This document shows positions 1 to 6,857 of a stretch of DNA of 12,843 nucleotides, piece after piece (positions within the stretch are counted from its first letter, which is position 1; each line of letters opens with the position of its first letter). Source of the DNA: Thermoplasmata archaeon. Its GTDB lineage: Archaea > Thermoplasmatota > E2 > DHVEG-1 > B18-G2. The stretch covers positions 1 to 12,843 of the forward strand of contig JAGGWT010000064.1 of NCBI GenBank assembly GCA_021163455.1, in the 5' to 3' direction. Made by a program: the position numbers and the translations under genes. The notes under the pieces were generated by a model, which worked only from the letters and a program-made list of their open reading frames with translations, ran no database searches and was not told the origin of the DNA.

Positions 1-232
1 CCATGTCATCTCCGTATCCTCTGAGAAGGGTCATGGGGATGTGGGTATGGGTATTTATCAGCCCTGGTATGACGACCTTTCCCTCTCCGTTTATCTTAAA
101 ATCTGCCTCCACATTTATTGGATCCTTGGATATATTCTCTATCATGTTGTCGCTGATGTAAATGTTACCTTTTATCCTCCTTCTCTTCTTATCCTGGGTC
201 AGTATCAGAGCATTTTTTATCAGCACGCTCAT
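1..232 (-). CDS. mtaD: MTA/SAH/5'-deoxyadenosine deaminase, N-terminal part (cut by window edge)
   Basis: Only the first 77 residues lie in the window; the frame is open to base 1. The protein begins MSVLIKNALILTQDKKRR, a typical amidohydrolase N-terminal beta-sandwich strand. It reaches the metal-binding strand PGLINTHTHIPMTLLRGYGD at about residues 56-75, where the HxH pair (His62, His64) would bind the catalytic metal. The PGLINTHTH plus MTLLRGYGDD pattern is that of the family deaminating S-adenosylhomocysteine, methylthioadenosine and 5'-deoxyadenosine (MtaD in bacteria, DadD in methanogens). It could serve salvage of products from methyltransferases and radical-SAM enzymes. The ATG at 232 lies 6 nt past the stop of the upstream gene, so the two are probably co-transcribed. 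No clear Shine-Dalgarno is visible. Substrate choice cannot be read from this fragment. Confidence 0.85.
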   Translation of the reverse strand, partial: MSVLIKNALILTQDKKRRRIKGNIYISDNMIENISKDPINVEADFKINGEGKVVIPGLINTHTHIPMTLLRGYGDDM

Positions 233-238
233 GGTGCA

Positions 239-670
239 TCACAGATTTTTGGGGATAACCCCATTATTCCAGTAACTTTCAAACTGGTCATTGAGTTTCA
301 GGAGGATATTCTTCTCTACAGTTATAACAGCTGGCTCCTTGTTTTTAAAGGGGCCTGCCAGTATTATTGCTCTATCCTCACCGAGAGCGAAACATCCTTT
401 CACATTTGGATTGTATCTTACGTTCAGCCCCTTAAGTTTCTCTTTATCTTTGCATTGTTTGACAACAACCCTTGCTCCCGGGGGGATGTCAACATCAAGA
501 AGATACTCTGCAACTATCCTTGGATTTGTCAGAGAACTGAGAGACCAGTTGCTTGTATATCTGGAATTTGGCTCATTTCTTTCTCTCCTCTTCGGAAGAG
601 CGATAGATAATGCCATTACAGACATTATTGCCCCTATAACTAAGCCTACACCGAATGATATCACATCCAT
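239..670 (-). CDS. Membrane-anchored protein with a small PLD-like/regulator-type C-terminal domain, function unknown
   Basis: This is a 143-residue protein. One hydrophobic segment at residues 3-26 is followed by a basic KRRER patch, so the likely topology is an N-terminal anchor with the rest in the cytoplasm. After a polar linker (about 30-55) comes a folded domain: IPPGARVVVKQC, then ALGEDRAIILAGPFKN, and a C-terminal helix LKLNDQFESYWNNG. The order (strand with an ...gedraiilag... turn, a short strand, then a helix ending in FxxxW) resembles the degenerate phospholipase-D-like C-terminal domain of some archaeal TrmB-type regulators. No HKD catalytic motif is present, so enzymatic activity is unlikely. 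A strong GAGGAG lies just 5' of the ATG. It ends 6 nt before the deaminase gene and probably shares its transcript. I do not recognise a named family. Confidence 0.75.
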   Translation of the reverse strand: MDVISFGVGLVIGAIMSVMALSIALPKRRERNEPNSRYTSNWSLSSLTNPRIVAEYLLDVDIPPGARVVVKQCKDKEKLKGLNVRYNPNVKGCFALGEDRAIILAGPFKNKEPAVITVEKNILLKLNDQFESYWNNGVIPKNL

Positions 671-672
671 GT

Positions 673-679
673 TCTCCTC
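673..679 (-). promoter_or_regulatory. Shine-Dalgarno site (GAGGAGA)
   Basis: GAGGAGA lies 2 nt upstream of the ATG at 670 on the minus strand, complementary to the 16S 3' end. It fixes the start of the anchored small protein, although no other in-frame start competes closely. Confidence 0.6.
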
Positions 680-801
680 AAGATGGTATTGTTTAGTGGG
701 TTATTACCTTTTTTATTGTTGTTTGTAGCGGATTTGCTCTGGAATAGAAGTACTCTTTGAATGATGACCTCTGATTTCTCTCAGGATTGTGTTTTTGAAA
801 A

Positions 802-1930
802 TTATACCTCCTTAATCGAGACACTTATGGCATGACCCAGGAAGAAGGACGGACCATAATGACCTGGAAAATCAAGAGGTACGCTTATATAAATACCGGT
901 GAAGCCCGCAATACCGGGATGTGGATCTCCAAATAAGGCGAGGGGAGGATAATAAAGAATCGCCGGATATAATAACAACAATACCGAAAGTACATAAAAC
1001 AGTTCTTCGAGGGGCGCGGAGGAAACACTTTCTGAAAGCATGTCCATTAGCATAGAAAACCAGAGTAAGGGAAAATACGAGATTAATGCACCCCAAGAAT
1101 AATTGCCATAGAATTTACCATCCCATGTCTTGACACTTTTCTGTCCTTTCGTCCACAGGAATCCCTGTGAAGGATATCTGCGAGTATGACCAAATGGTAC
1201 AAAGACATTACCCCAGTCGCAACCGAGACATATAGTTCCTAAAAGAGAAACTGGACCCGATAGCGGAATGAGAAATAGTATAAAGAAAGGTATGGAGAGG
1301 GCATAGCTCAGCGTGGACAAAGAGAAGAGAAGAGGACTTTCCGATTCGGATGAGATCTCTGCTAACATGTATAGCATCAGGGCTATAAGGAAGGATGGCA
1401 TACGCACCAGCATGTCATATATACGATTTGAGAAATCCATCTTAAAAGTATTACTTGCCGCTCCACAAACCAGGCACAAGACGTTGTCGCTCTTCTCGGT
1501 CAAATTCAGTTTTTCCATGATTTTCAGAATTCTGTCCTGATGTATATAACGAAGATAATTACCGGTTACCATTTTCTGTAATCTGGCAATATCAATCGCC
1601 GGAGATATTATGCCAATCTCTCTGAGCTTGAGGATGGTTTCATTAAATATCTCACACGCTTCTCTTTCAGTTTCTGCATTCTGCAGGGCTTTCATGGTAT
1701 TGTTAAATACTCTGCAAAGCTCCTCATATCTCTCCGTTGTTATCCTTATGGTATAATTCTTTACACCCTTCAACCCCGGGAAAATTGACTGAGATTTCCA
1801 CCGTGTCATCAGTTTGCTCTGGAATATACATATTGCTTTTCCCGCTGATGGTTGTTGATGGTACAGATGTAAGTAGAATGAGTAAAGCGATAACAAATAC
1901 GGCAGTTTTACAAATAAGATCTTTTCTCAT
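802..1930 (-). pseudogene. Secreted/polytopic membrane protein with broken reading frame
   Basis: Two overlapping minus-strand frames form one gene. The first (ATG at 1930, stop at 1724) encodes a clear signal peptide, MRKDLICKTAVFVIALLILL, then TVEISVNFPG. The second, open from 1896 to the stop at 802, continues with YTIRITTERYEELC, a helical ectodomain, and about four membrane segments. Joining them near the FPG codons gives about 375 residues. In joined numbering: signal peptide 1-28, helical region 65-140, CxxC at 152-155, membrane segments at about 177-191, 201-225, 280-299 and 309-333, a second CxxC at 234-237, the loop GFLWTKGQKSVKTWDGKFYG at about 256-275, and the C-terminal pattern GFTGI...FLGHA. 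I know no function. Either a 1-nt insertion inactivated it or the base call is wrong at CCCCGGGAAAA (1774-1784). Everything downstream remains stop-free, so the change is recent or artefactual. Confidence 0.7.
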
Positions 1931-1968
1931 TTATCAACCCCCAACACATTAGCAATATGGATTCAACC

Positions 1969-1976
1969 TTAAATAA
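1969..1976 (-). promoter_or_regulatory. Possible TATA box for the frame-broken membrane gene
   Basis: On the minus strand TTATTTAA lies 38 nt before the ATG at 1930. That spacing would give a short leader, which is normal for archaeal promoters. The surrounding DNA is AT-rich, so chance matches are likely. Confidence 0.3.
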
Positions 1977-2023
1977 TTTTCTTCTGATGAAAAAAGATAT
2001 GCTGTAAATAGTGTTACATTAAT

Positions 2024-2034
2024 TTTCATATAAG
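2024..2034 (+). promoter_or_regulatory. Possible TATA box for the nadA operon
   Basis: TTTCATATAAG is the best TATA-like match upstream of nadA on the plus strand. Initiation about 25 nt downstream would leave a leader of roughly 75-80 nt. This rests on sequence resemblance only. Confidence 0.25.
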
Positions 2035-2123
2035 TGTTGTTAACTATCTTCTCAACCTCACTCTCCTTTCATTGCTCTCTCGATTCCCAAAAAATTACAA
2101 AAAGATGAACCTATTTCAGGTAC

Positions 2124-2128
2124 GGAGG
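2124..2128 (+). promoter_or_regulatory. Shine-Dalgarno site (GGAGG) deciding the nadA start
   Basis: GGAGG with a 6-nt gap to the ATG at 2135. It selects the 305-residue form over the longer frame that opens with TTG at 2072. Confidence 0.7.
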
Positions 2129-2134
2129 AATGGT

Positions 2135-3052
2135 ATGAAAAGAGATTTACTGGAGAAAATCAATGAACTCAAAAAAAGAAACAATGCTGTGATTCTTGCC
2201 CACAACTACCAGCTACCAGAAGTTCAGGATATAGCAGATTTTGTTGGCGACTCACTTGACCTTGCAAGGAAGGCAATGAATACGGATGCAGATTACATAA
2301 TATTCTGCGGTGTCAATTTCATGGCAGAGACAGCAAAGATTCTAAACCCGGATAAAGTGGTGATTCATCCTGATATCGGCTCAAGATGTCCGATGGCAGA
2401 TATGGTTGATGTTGAAAGTCTCAGCTGGCTCCAAGAGAAGCATCCTGATGCTGCAACCGTGGCTTATGTAAATACAACTGCCGATGTTAAGGCAATATCT
2501 GATATATGCTGTACATCTTCAAATGCTGTGAAGGTTATCAGGAGTCTGGAAGAGAAGAAAATAATATTTGTTCCTGATCAAAATCTAGGAATGTATGCGA
2601 AGAGATTCATCAAAGATAAGGAAATTATACTCTGGCAGGGTATGTGTCCAACCCATCATAACAATATAAGAAAAGAGGATATATTGCGTCTCAAAGAAGA
2701 ACATCCAGATGCAGAGATAATGGTTCACCCCGAGTGTAGACCAGAGGTTATAGATATAGCGGACTTTGTGTTCTCCACAAATGGTATGGTAAGACATGCA
2801 AGAGAGTCTAGCAGTAGGGAGTTTATAGTTGGAACTGAGAAAGAACTATGCTACAGACTGAAAAAGGAAAATCCTGAAAAGGAGTTTTATCCGGTACCAA
2901 CCGCCGTCTGCCCAAACATGAAGAAGATAACGTTGGACAAAGTTATCCGCAGTCTGGAAAAACTGGAGCCCGAGTTGAAGATAAGTCAGGATATTATGGA
3001 GAAAGCGAGGATACCGATAGAGAGGATGATGGAGATTGGGAGAGGAGATTGA
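2135..3052 (+). CDS. nadA: Quinolinate synthase A
   Basis: Condenses iminoaspartate with dihydroxyacetone phosphate to quinolinate in de novo NAD synthesis, using a [4Fe-4S] cluster. The 305-residue product has the family's usual length. The three cluster cysteines are present: Cys85 (SRCPMADM), Cys171 (GMCPTHH) and Cys259 (AVCPNMKK), close to the 83/170/256 spacing known from archaeal NadA. Substrate residues are visible in AHNYQ (22-26), HPEC (198-201) and FSTNGM (213-218). The start at 2135 is chosen because GGAGG sits 6 nt upstream (2124-2128); an upstream TTG in frame at 2072 has no such site. It is first of five tightly packed genes, 1 nt ahead of iscS, which fits its need for a cluster. 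The enzyme supplying iminoaspartate (NadB or aspartate dehydrogenase) and NadC are not in the window. Confidence 0.97.
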   Translation: MKRDLLEKINELKKRNNAVILAHNYQLPEVQDIADFVGDSLDLARKAMNTDADYIIFCGVNFMAETAKILNPDKVVIHPDIGSRCPMADMVDVESLSWLQEKHPDAATVAYVNTTADVKAISDICCTSSNAVKVIRSLEEKKIIFVPDQNLGMYAKRFIKDKEIILWQGMCPTHHNNIRKEDILRLKEEHPDAEIMVHPECRPEVIDIADFVFSTNGMVRHARESSSREFIVGTEKELCYRLKKENPEKEFYPVPTAVCPNMKKITLDKVIRSLEKLEPELKISQDIMEKARIPIERMMEIGRGD

Positions 3053-3053
3053 T

Positions 3054-4229
3054 ATGAGAAGAGTATACCTCGACTATGCCGCAACCACACCTCTTGACAG
3101 AGAAGTTCTCGAGGCAATGCTACCGTATTTTTCTGAGAAATTTGGTAACCCATCGTCTTTGCATTCATTTGGTAGAGAGGCACACGAAGCCATCGAGACA
3201 TCAAGAGAGAAGGTTGCTGATCTGATTGGAGCGAAGGACAATGAAATTATCTTTACAAGCGGAGGTACAGAATCCGATAACCTGGCATTAAGGGGTATAG
3301 CCTACCTCAACAGAGACAAATTGAAAGAGAAAGGACCACACATAATAACCTCATCCATAGAGCATCCTGCTGTTCTTGAGACCTGCAAAGACCTTGAAAA
3401 AGAAGGGTTCGAAGTAAAATATCTCAACGTTGATAAATACGGCCTCATAGACCTAGATGAACTTCAGAATTCCGTAACAAAGGGAACCTTCCTGATAAGC
3501 ATAATGTTTGCAAACAACGAGATAGGAACAATAGAACCTGTAGAAGAAATCGGAAAAATAGCCAGAGAATACAACGTACTATTCCATACCGATGCTGTAC
3601 AGGCTGTTGGGAAAATAAACGTAGATGTAAAAAAACTTCCTGTAGACCTTCTCTCTATATCAGCCCACAAGATATATGGGCCGAAAGGCGTCGGCGCCCT
3701 GTTTGTAAGAGAAGGTGTAAAACTCAAGAGCATACAGACAGGGGGAGGGCATGAGGGTGGAACAAGGTCAGGAACTGAAAACGTGCCGGGTATCGTTGGT
3801 CTGGGTGAAGCATGCAGACTGGCTAAAATCAGGATGGAAGATGATAACTCCAGAATAAAGAAACTCAGAGATAAACTGATAAAGGGTATTCTAGACAGCG
3901 TGGAAGAATCTTATCTCAACGGTCACCCCGAAAAGAGGTTGCCAAACAATGCCCACTTCAGATTTACAGCTATAGAAGGTGAATCTCTGATACTCTTTCT
4001 GGATCAGAAGGGTATTGCAGCATCAACAGGCTCTGCATGCTCTTCAAAGAAATTAAAAGCATCGCATGTTCTTCTCGCTATAGGTTTATCTCCAGTTGAA
4101 GCTCATGGTTCTCTCAGGCTCACGCTCGGGAGGGAAAATACGGAAGAAGATGTAAACTATGTGCTTGAGGTTTTACCTGAGGTTATAGGAAAATTGAGAG
4201 AGATATCACCCCTATGGAGGGAGAAATGA
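3054..4229 (+). CDS. iscS: Cysteine desulfurase, IscS/NifS type
   Basis: A PLP enzyme that removes sulfur from cysteine as a protein persulfide and passes it to IscU and other acceptors. The product has 391 residues. Visible marks are YLDYAATTPLD at the N-terminus, TSGGTESDN (68-76), His104 in SIEHPAV, Asp180 in HTDAVQAVG, the PLP lysine Lys206 in SAHKIYGPKG, and the catalytic Cys329 in TGSACSS. The C-terminus ISPLWREK matches the tail by which IscS enzymes contact their scaffold partner. GGAG with a 6-nt gap supports the ATG at 3054; the ATG at 3036 lies inside nadA and lacks a site. The stop overlaps the start of iscU, as expected for a desulfurase-scaffold pair. NadA upstream is a natural cluster client. 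Confidence 0.96.
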   Translation: MRRVYLDYAATTPLDREVLEAMLPYFSEKFGNPSSLHSFGREAHEAIETSREKVADLIGAKDNEIIFTSGGTESDNLALRGIAYLNRDKLKEKGPHIITSSIEHPAVLETCKDLEKEGFEVKYLNVDKYGLIDLDELQNSVTKGTFLISIMFANNEIGTIEPVEEIGKIAREYNVLFHTDAVQAVGKINVDVKKLPVDLLSISAHKIYGPKGVGALFVREGVKLKSIQTGGGHEGGTRSGTENVPGIVGLGEACRLAKIRMEDDNSRIKKLRDKLIKGILDSVEESYLNGHPEKRLPNNAHFRFTAIEGESLILFLDQKGIAASTGSACSSKKLKASHVLLAIGLSPVEAHGSLRLTLGRENTEEDVNYVLEVLPEVIGKLREISPLWREK

Positions 4230-4609
4230 TGTCCATGTACAGTAAGAAGGTGATGGAACACTTTCTGAACCCCAGGAATATGGGCGTGATCGAGGATGCA
4301 GATGGAGTTGGTACAGCGGGAAATCCGGTATGTGGAGATACGATGACCATATACATCAAGGTAAAAAATGGAAGGATAGTGGATATAAAATTCCAGACCT
4401 TTGGATGTGCAGCTGCAATCGCAACAAGCAGTATGATAACAGAACTTGCAAAGGGGAAAACGCTTGAGGAGGCTGAAAAAATAACCAGAGATGATGTTGC
4501 CGATGCACTTGATGGGTTACCCCCTATAAAAATGCACTGCTCTAATCTTGCTGCCGATGCACTTAAGGCAGCGATAGAAGATTGCAGAAAGAAAAGGAGG
4601 GAAAAATAA
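4226..4609 (+). CDS. iscU: Fe-S cluster assembly scaffold, IscU type
   Basis: The scaffold on which IscS-derived sulfur and iron are built into Fe-S clusters. The product has about 127 residues, normal for IscU. All three ligand cysteines are present: Cys36 (NPVCGD), Cys61 (FGCAAAIATSS) and Cys105 (KMHCS). The Asp two residues after the first Cys (Asp38) and the His just before the last (His104) are also there. LPPIK (98-102) resembles the LPPVK segment that the chaperone HscA recognises in bacteria. Three in-frame ATGs compete: 4226, 4229 and 4235, with one more at 4214. GGAGG at 4216-4220 favours 4226 or 4229, which overlap the iscS stop, so translation is probably coupled. The exact first residue is uncertain by one or a few codons. 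Confidence 0.95.
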   Translation: MMSMYSKKVMEHFLNPRNMGVIEDADGVGTAGNPVCGDTMTIYIKVKNGRIVDIKFQTFGCAAAIATSSMITELAKGKTLEEAEKITRDDVADALDGLPPIKMHCSNLAADALKAAIEDCRKKRREK

Positions 4610-4611
4610 AG

Positions 4612-5088
4612 ATGGAGTACATAGAGATAGATGGATGGTCTGCCGGTATAAGGTTCTCCTCCGCTCATATCATTCCTGAATATAACAAGTGCGGGAGGTT
4701 ACACGGGCATACCTATGCCATTCATGCAAGAATATACGGCAAACCATCCGAGAATGGAATCATTATGGATTTCAGATTGATCAAAAATATGCTGAAAAAC
4801 ATCTCAGAAATGCTGGACCACAGGATGCTGATACCTTCAGAGAGTCCCATGGTGAAGATACTGGATGATAGGGTTGAGATTGTCAATAAAAATAAAATCT
4901 ACAAATTTCCAAGAGAGGATTGCGCTATTCTACCGATAAAATCCACGTCTGCTGAAAATCTGGCAGCCTATATTCTGGATGAGGTCATAAAGAGGATAAA
5001 GGATGAGAATCTGAATAATGTGGAAGAAGTTGAGATAGGCGTTGATGAAGGATTTGGTCAGGGTGCAAGGGTGAGGAAGAGAATATGA
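4612..5088 (+). CDS. queD: 6-carboxy-5,6,7,8-tetrahydropterin synthase (QueD), archaeal preQ0 pathway
   Basis: Converts dihydroneopterin triphosphate to 6-carboxytetrahydropterin, an early step to preQ0, which archaea use for archaeosine in tRNA. The product has 158 residues. Zinc ligands are His19 (SSAHI) and His31/His33. The catalytic cysteine is Cys27 in the spacing CxxxHGH, which marks QueD; pyruvoyltetrahydropterin synthase has a longer gap. Asp69-His70 (LDHRM) supply the catalytic pair, and TSAENLA (112-118) is the conserved segment near the C-terminus. The insertion at about 80-108 lengthens it relative to the roughly 120-residue bacterial enzyme, as in other archaeal members. The ATG at 4612 is 2 nt after the iscU stop, with GGAGG 11 nt away, rather far. 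An in-frame ATG at 4582 inside iscU is less likely. The next gene, queC, supports the assignment. Confidence 0.92.
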   Translation: MEYIEIDGWSAGIRFSSAHIIPEYNKCGRLHGHTYAIHARIYGKPSENGIIMDFRLIKNMLKNISEMLDHRMLIPSESPMVKILDDRVEIVNKNKIYKFPREDCAILPIKSTSAENLAAYILDEVIKRIKDENLNNVEEVEIGVDEGFGQGARVRKRI

Positions 5089-5810
5089 GATGCGTGGTTC
5101 TTCTGTCTGGCGGTCTTGATTCCTGCGTCTCGGCGGCGCTGGCAAGGAAGAGATGCAAGGAACTATTTGCGATGACTATCTCTTATGGACAGAAGCATGC
5201 AAGAGAGATAGAAAGTGCAAAAAGGATAGGTGAGTTTCTGGGTGTAAAGGAACATAAATTCATAGATATCGACCCTGAACTTTTCATATCAAGTTCACTC
5301 ATCAATAAAAACATGAAAATAGAGGAGAGAGGCCTAGAAGAAATAGGTAGAGGAATACCATCAACATACGTACCTGCCAGGAATACCATTTTTCTATCCT
5401 TTGCTCTTGCATTTGCCGAATCTAGAGATGCAGATTTCATATATCTTGGTGTAAATGCTCTTGATTATTCTGGATATCCGGACTGTAGACCCGAATACAT
5501 AGAAGCTTTTCAGAGAGTCATCGATCTCGGAACAAAGAGGGGGATAGAGGGTAAAAGCATAAAGATAGAGACGCCTCTGATAAACATGGGGAAAAAGGAG
5601 ATCATAGAAACGGGCATCAGGATAGGTGCACCTCTGCACCTCACATGGTCATGCTACGCTGGTAAAGAGAAAGCCTGCGGAAAATGTGACTCCTGCAAAT
5701 TGCGACTCAAGGGATTCATGGAGGCAGGTTACAGAGACCCCATAGAATACGAAACCTATCCAGAATGGTATGATTACAGAAAACTCAAACCTTTCAAATC
5801 TCCTTCCTGA
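5085..5810 (+). CDS. queC: 7-cyano-7-deazaguanine (preQ0) synthase
   Basis: Turns 7-carboxy-7-deazaguanine into preQ0 with ATP and ammonia. The 241-residue product has the PP-loop SGGLDS (8-13) near the N-terminus, YVPARNTIFLSFA (95-107), and NALDYSGYPDCRPEYI (124-139), all typical of QueC. Zinc ligands are Cys190 (TWSCY), Cys198, Cys201 and Cys204 (CGKCDSC). The start overlaps the queD stop as ATGA, with GAGGAAG just upstream. In archaea the product feeds ArcTGT for insertion into tRNA G15. QueE, which makes its substrate, is not in the window. The last 17 bases overlap the 3' end of the convergent signal peptidase gene, so no separate terminator follows. Confidence 0.97.
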   Translation: MRCVVLLSGGLDSCVSAALARKRCKELFAMTISYGQKHAREIESAKRIGEFLGVKEHKFIDIDPELFISSSLINKNMKIEERGLEEIGRGIPSTYVPARNTIFLSFALAFAESRDADFIYLGVNALDYSGYPDCRPEYIEAFQRVIDLGTKRGIEGKSIKIETPLINMGKKEIIETGIRIGAPLHLTWSCYAGKEKACGKCDSCKLRLKGFMEAGYRDPIEYETYPEWYDYRKLKPFKSPS

Positions 5811-6855
5811 TTTTCATGTAGTAAAGTGTAAGTATCAAGGGACTGACAAAACATGAAAGTACTGGCCATGCAAGAGAAGAATTTTTGCTCCACCTTTTTC
5901 TATCCTCTATGAGCAGGAGGGCGGCGTAGAGGTTTGCAAGTATCAGAAGGAATAGTATTATGAGCATGAATGGGTAAAGATACAGGACGAATATCGAGGG
6001 AATAAACAATACCCAGTAAAGGGTTGTCGCCTTTTTCAACACCTTTTTTCTCATCGCTGGATTTTTTCCGATTTGCCCCAGCCATCCTTCTCGTGGTGTA
6101 ACACCTCTCCTCTCACGGATGTAATCTCTGATGTCCATCGCTGTGGGAATGGTTACCATTATGATTATCGATACAGCGAGACACAACCAGCTATCGGATG
6201 GTACTTCCTGATGACTGTTTTCAAAAAGTAGCTTCAAAGAGCCGAACCATGGAAGCTCGCCTTCCGCCTTACCAATTATCCATTCCATCTTTACCGGTTC
6301 TCTGCAGATTCCAGCCAGAGGTGACTGGTCACAGCATGGATTGTGGTCTCCCTTTGTTATAAATCCGGAATGGCTGAATTTTACTCCATGTAAACCAAGC
6401 TCAGGGATATCAACAGATGTCGCATTGTATATCCCATATTCCTCTATCGTATACGTTTTGTTCTTCTCATCGTAATCAACCCAGCAGATGGCTCTGTGGA
6501 TTATAGGAACGAGATTCTTGCTCCCCATGGGTCTGTAGATTATGACATCTCCGTAGTTGCCATACTTTTTGTACTGCTTGAACTTGTTTTTGGCTTCGCA
6601 ATAGGAGATTATATCATTTCTATCATGTACCGCCTTCGCAATAACTATATCACCTGGATCAATGTATCCTATTCTGCCAAAAGGTTCATTCTCATGCATC
6701 ATGCTTCCTGTTTCTATAACGACGAGAGGGGGAGAGCCAGGAAATGGCTGCTCAGAGTAGAGCCACACAGTGCCAATTATTCCCCCTATTATAAAAAGTG
6801 TGACACATATATCAAACACAGCAAACAACGCCCTGCCAGAGTTGTTATCGGACAT
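5794..6855 (-). CDS. Signal peptidase I, ER/archaeal type, with a long membrane C-terminal extension
   Basis: Cleaves signal peptides of exported proteins outside the membrane. The 353-residue protein has an N-terminal membrane segment (about 13-33), the catalytic serine Ser51 in ETGSMMH, a GDIV box (68-71), His120 in IIHRA and Asp170 in KGDHN. The Ser-His-Asp set without a bacterial-type lysine marks the Sec11-like archaeal/ER class. Cysteines cluster near the catalytic Asp (174, 175, 184) and elsewhere in the outside domain (86, 124). After the peptidase domain comes a membrane segment (about 222-240), a basic loop and roughly three more membrane segments (280-346); many archaeal enzymes end much earlier. 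The ATG at 6855, 2 nt after the nob1 stop with AGGGTG 5 nt upstream, is preferred over an ATG at 6906 inside nob1. It is third in the hisS-nob1 operon. Confidence 0.9.
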   Translation of the reverse strand: MSDNNSGRALFAVFDICVTLFIIGGIIGTVWLYSEQPFPGSPPLVVIETGSMMHENEPFGRIGYIDPGDIVIAKAVHDRNDIISYCEAKNKFKQYKKYGNYGDVIIYRPMGSKNLVPIIHRAICWVDYDEKNKTYTIEEYGIYNATSVDIPELGLHGVKFSHSGFITKGDHNPCCDQSPLAGICREPVKMEWIIGKAEGELPWFGSLKLLFENSHQEVPSDSWLCLAVSIIIMVTIPTAMDIRDYIRERRGVTPREGWLGQIGKNPAMRKKVLKKATTLYWVLFIPSIFVLYLYPFMLIILFLLILANLYAALLLIEDRKRWSKNSSLAWPVLSCFVSPLILTLYYMKIRKEI

Positions 6856-6857
6856 TT

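Larger units (their letters stand above)
1931..2134. other. Divergent intergenic region
   Basis: These 204 bases separate the minus-strand membrane gene from the plus-strand nadA operon and must hold promoters for both. About 1960-2035 is AT-rich. About 2048-2088 is strongly pyrimidine-rich on the plus strand and falls in the presumed nadA leader. I see no RNA gene, no long inverted repeat and no convincing small ORF here. Confidence 0.6.

Noticed and set aside
41..610. 189-codon open frame on the plus strand
   Set aside because: It runs antisense to the deaminase and the anchored protein, both of which have family-like or domain-like sequence; its own translation has no recognisable pattern and no ribosome site.
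1774..1784. Programmed +1 frameshift in the membrane gene
   Set aside because: I see no recognised slippery context or stimulatory structure; a one-base insertion or base-call error in the homopolymer cluster is simpler. Kept only as a remote alternative.
2072..2134. Longer nadA N-terminus from a TTG
   Set aside because: The extra 21 residues do not belong to the family, and GGAGG is correctly spaced only for the ATG at 2135.
1931..2134. Riboswitch or small RNA in the divergent region
   Set aside because: No conserved riboswitch core or stable multi-helix fold could be recognised by eye.
4183..4668. 161-codon open frame on the minus strand
   Set aside because: Antisense to iscU and parts of iscS and queD, whose active-site residues are intact; the translation is low-complexity Ser/Ala/Leu.
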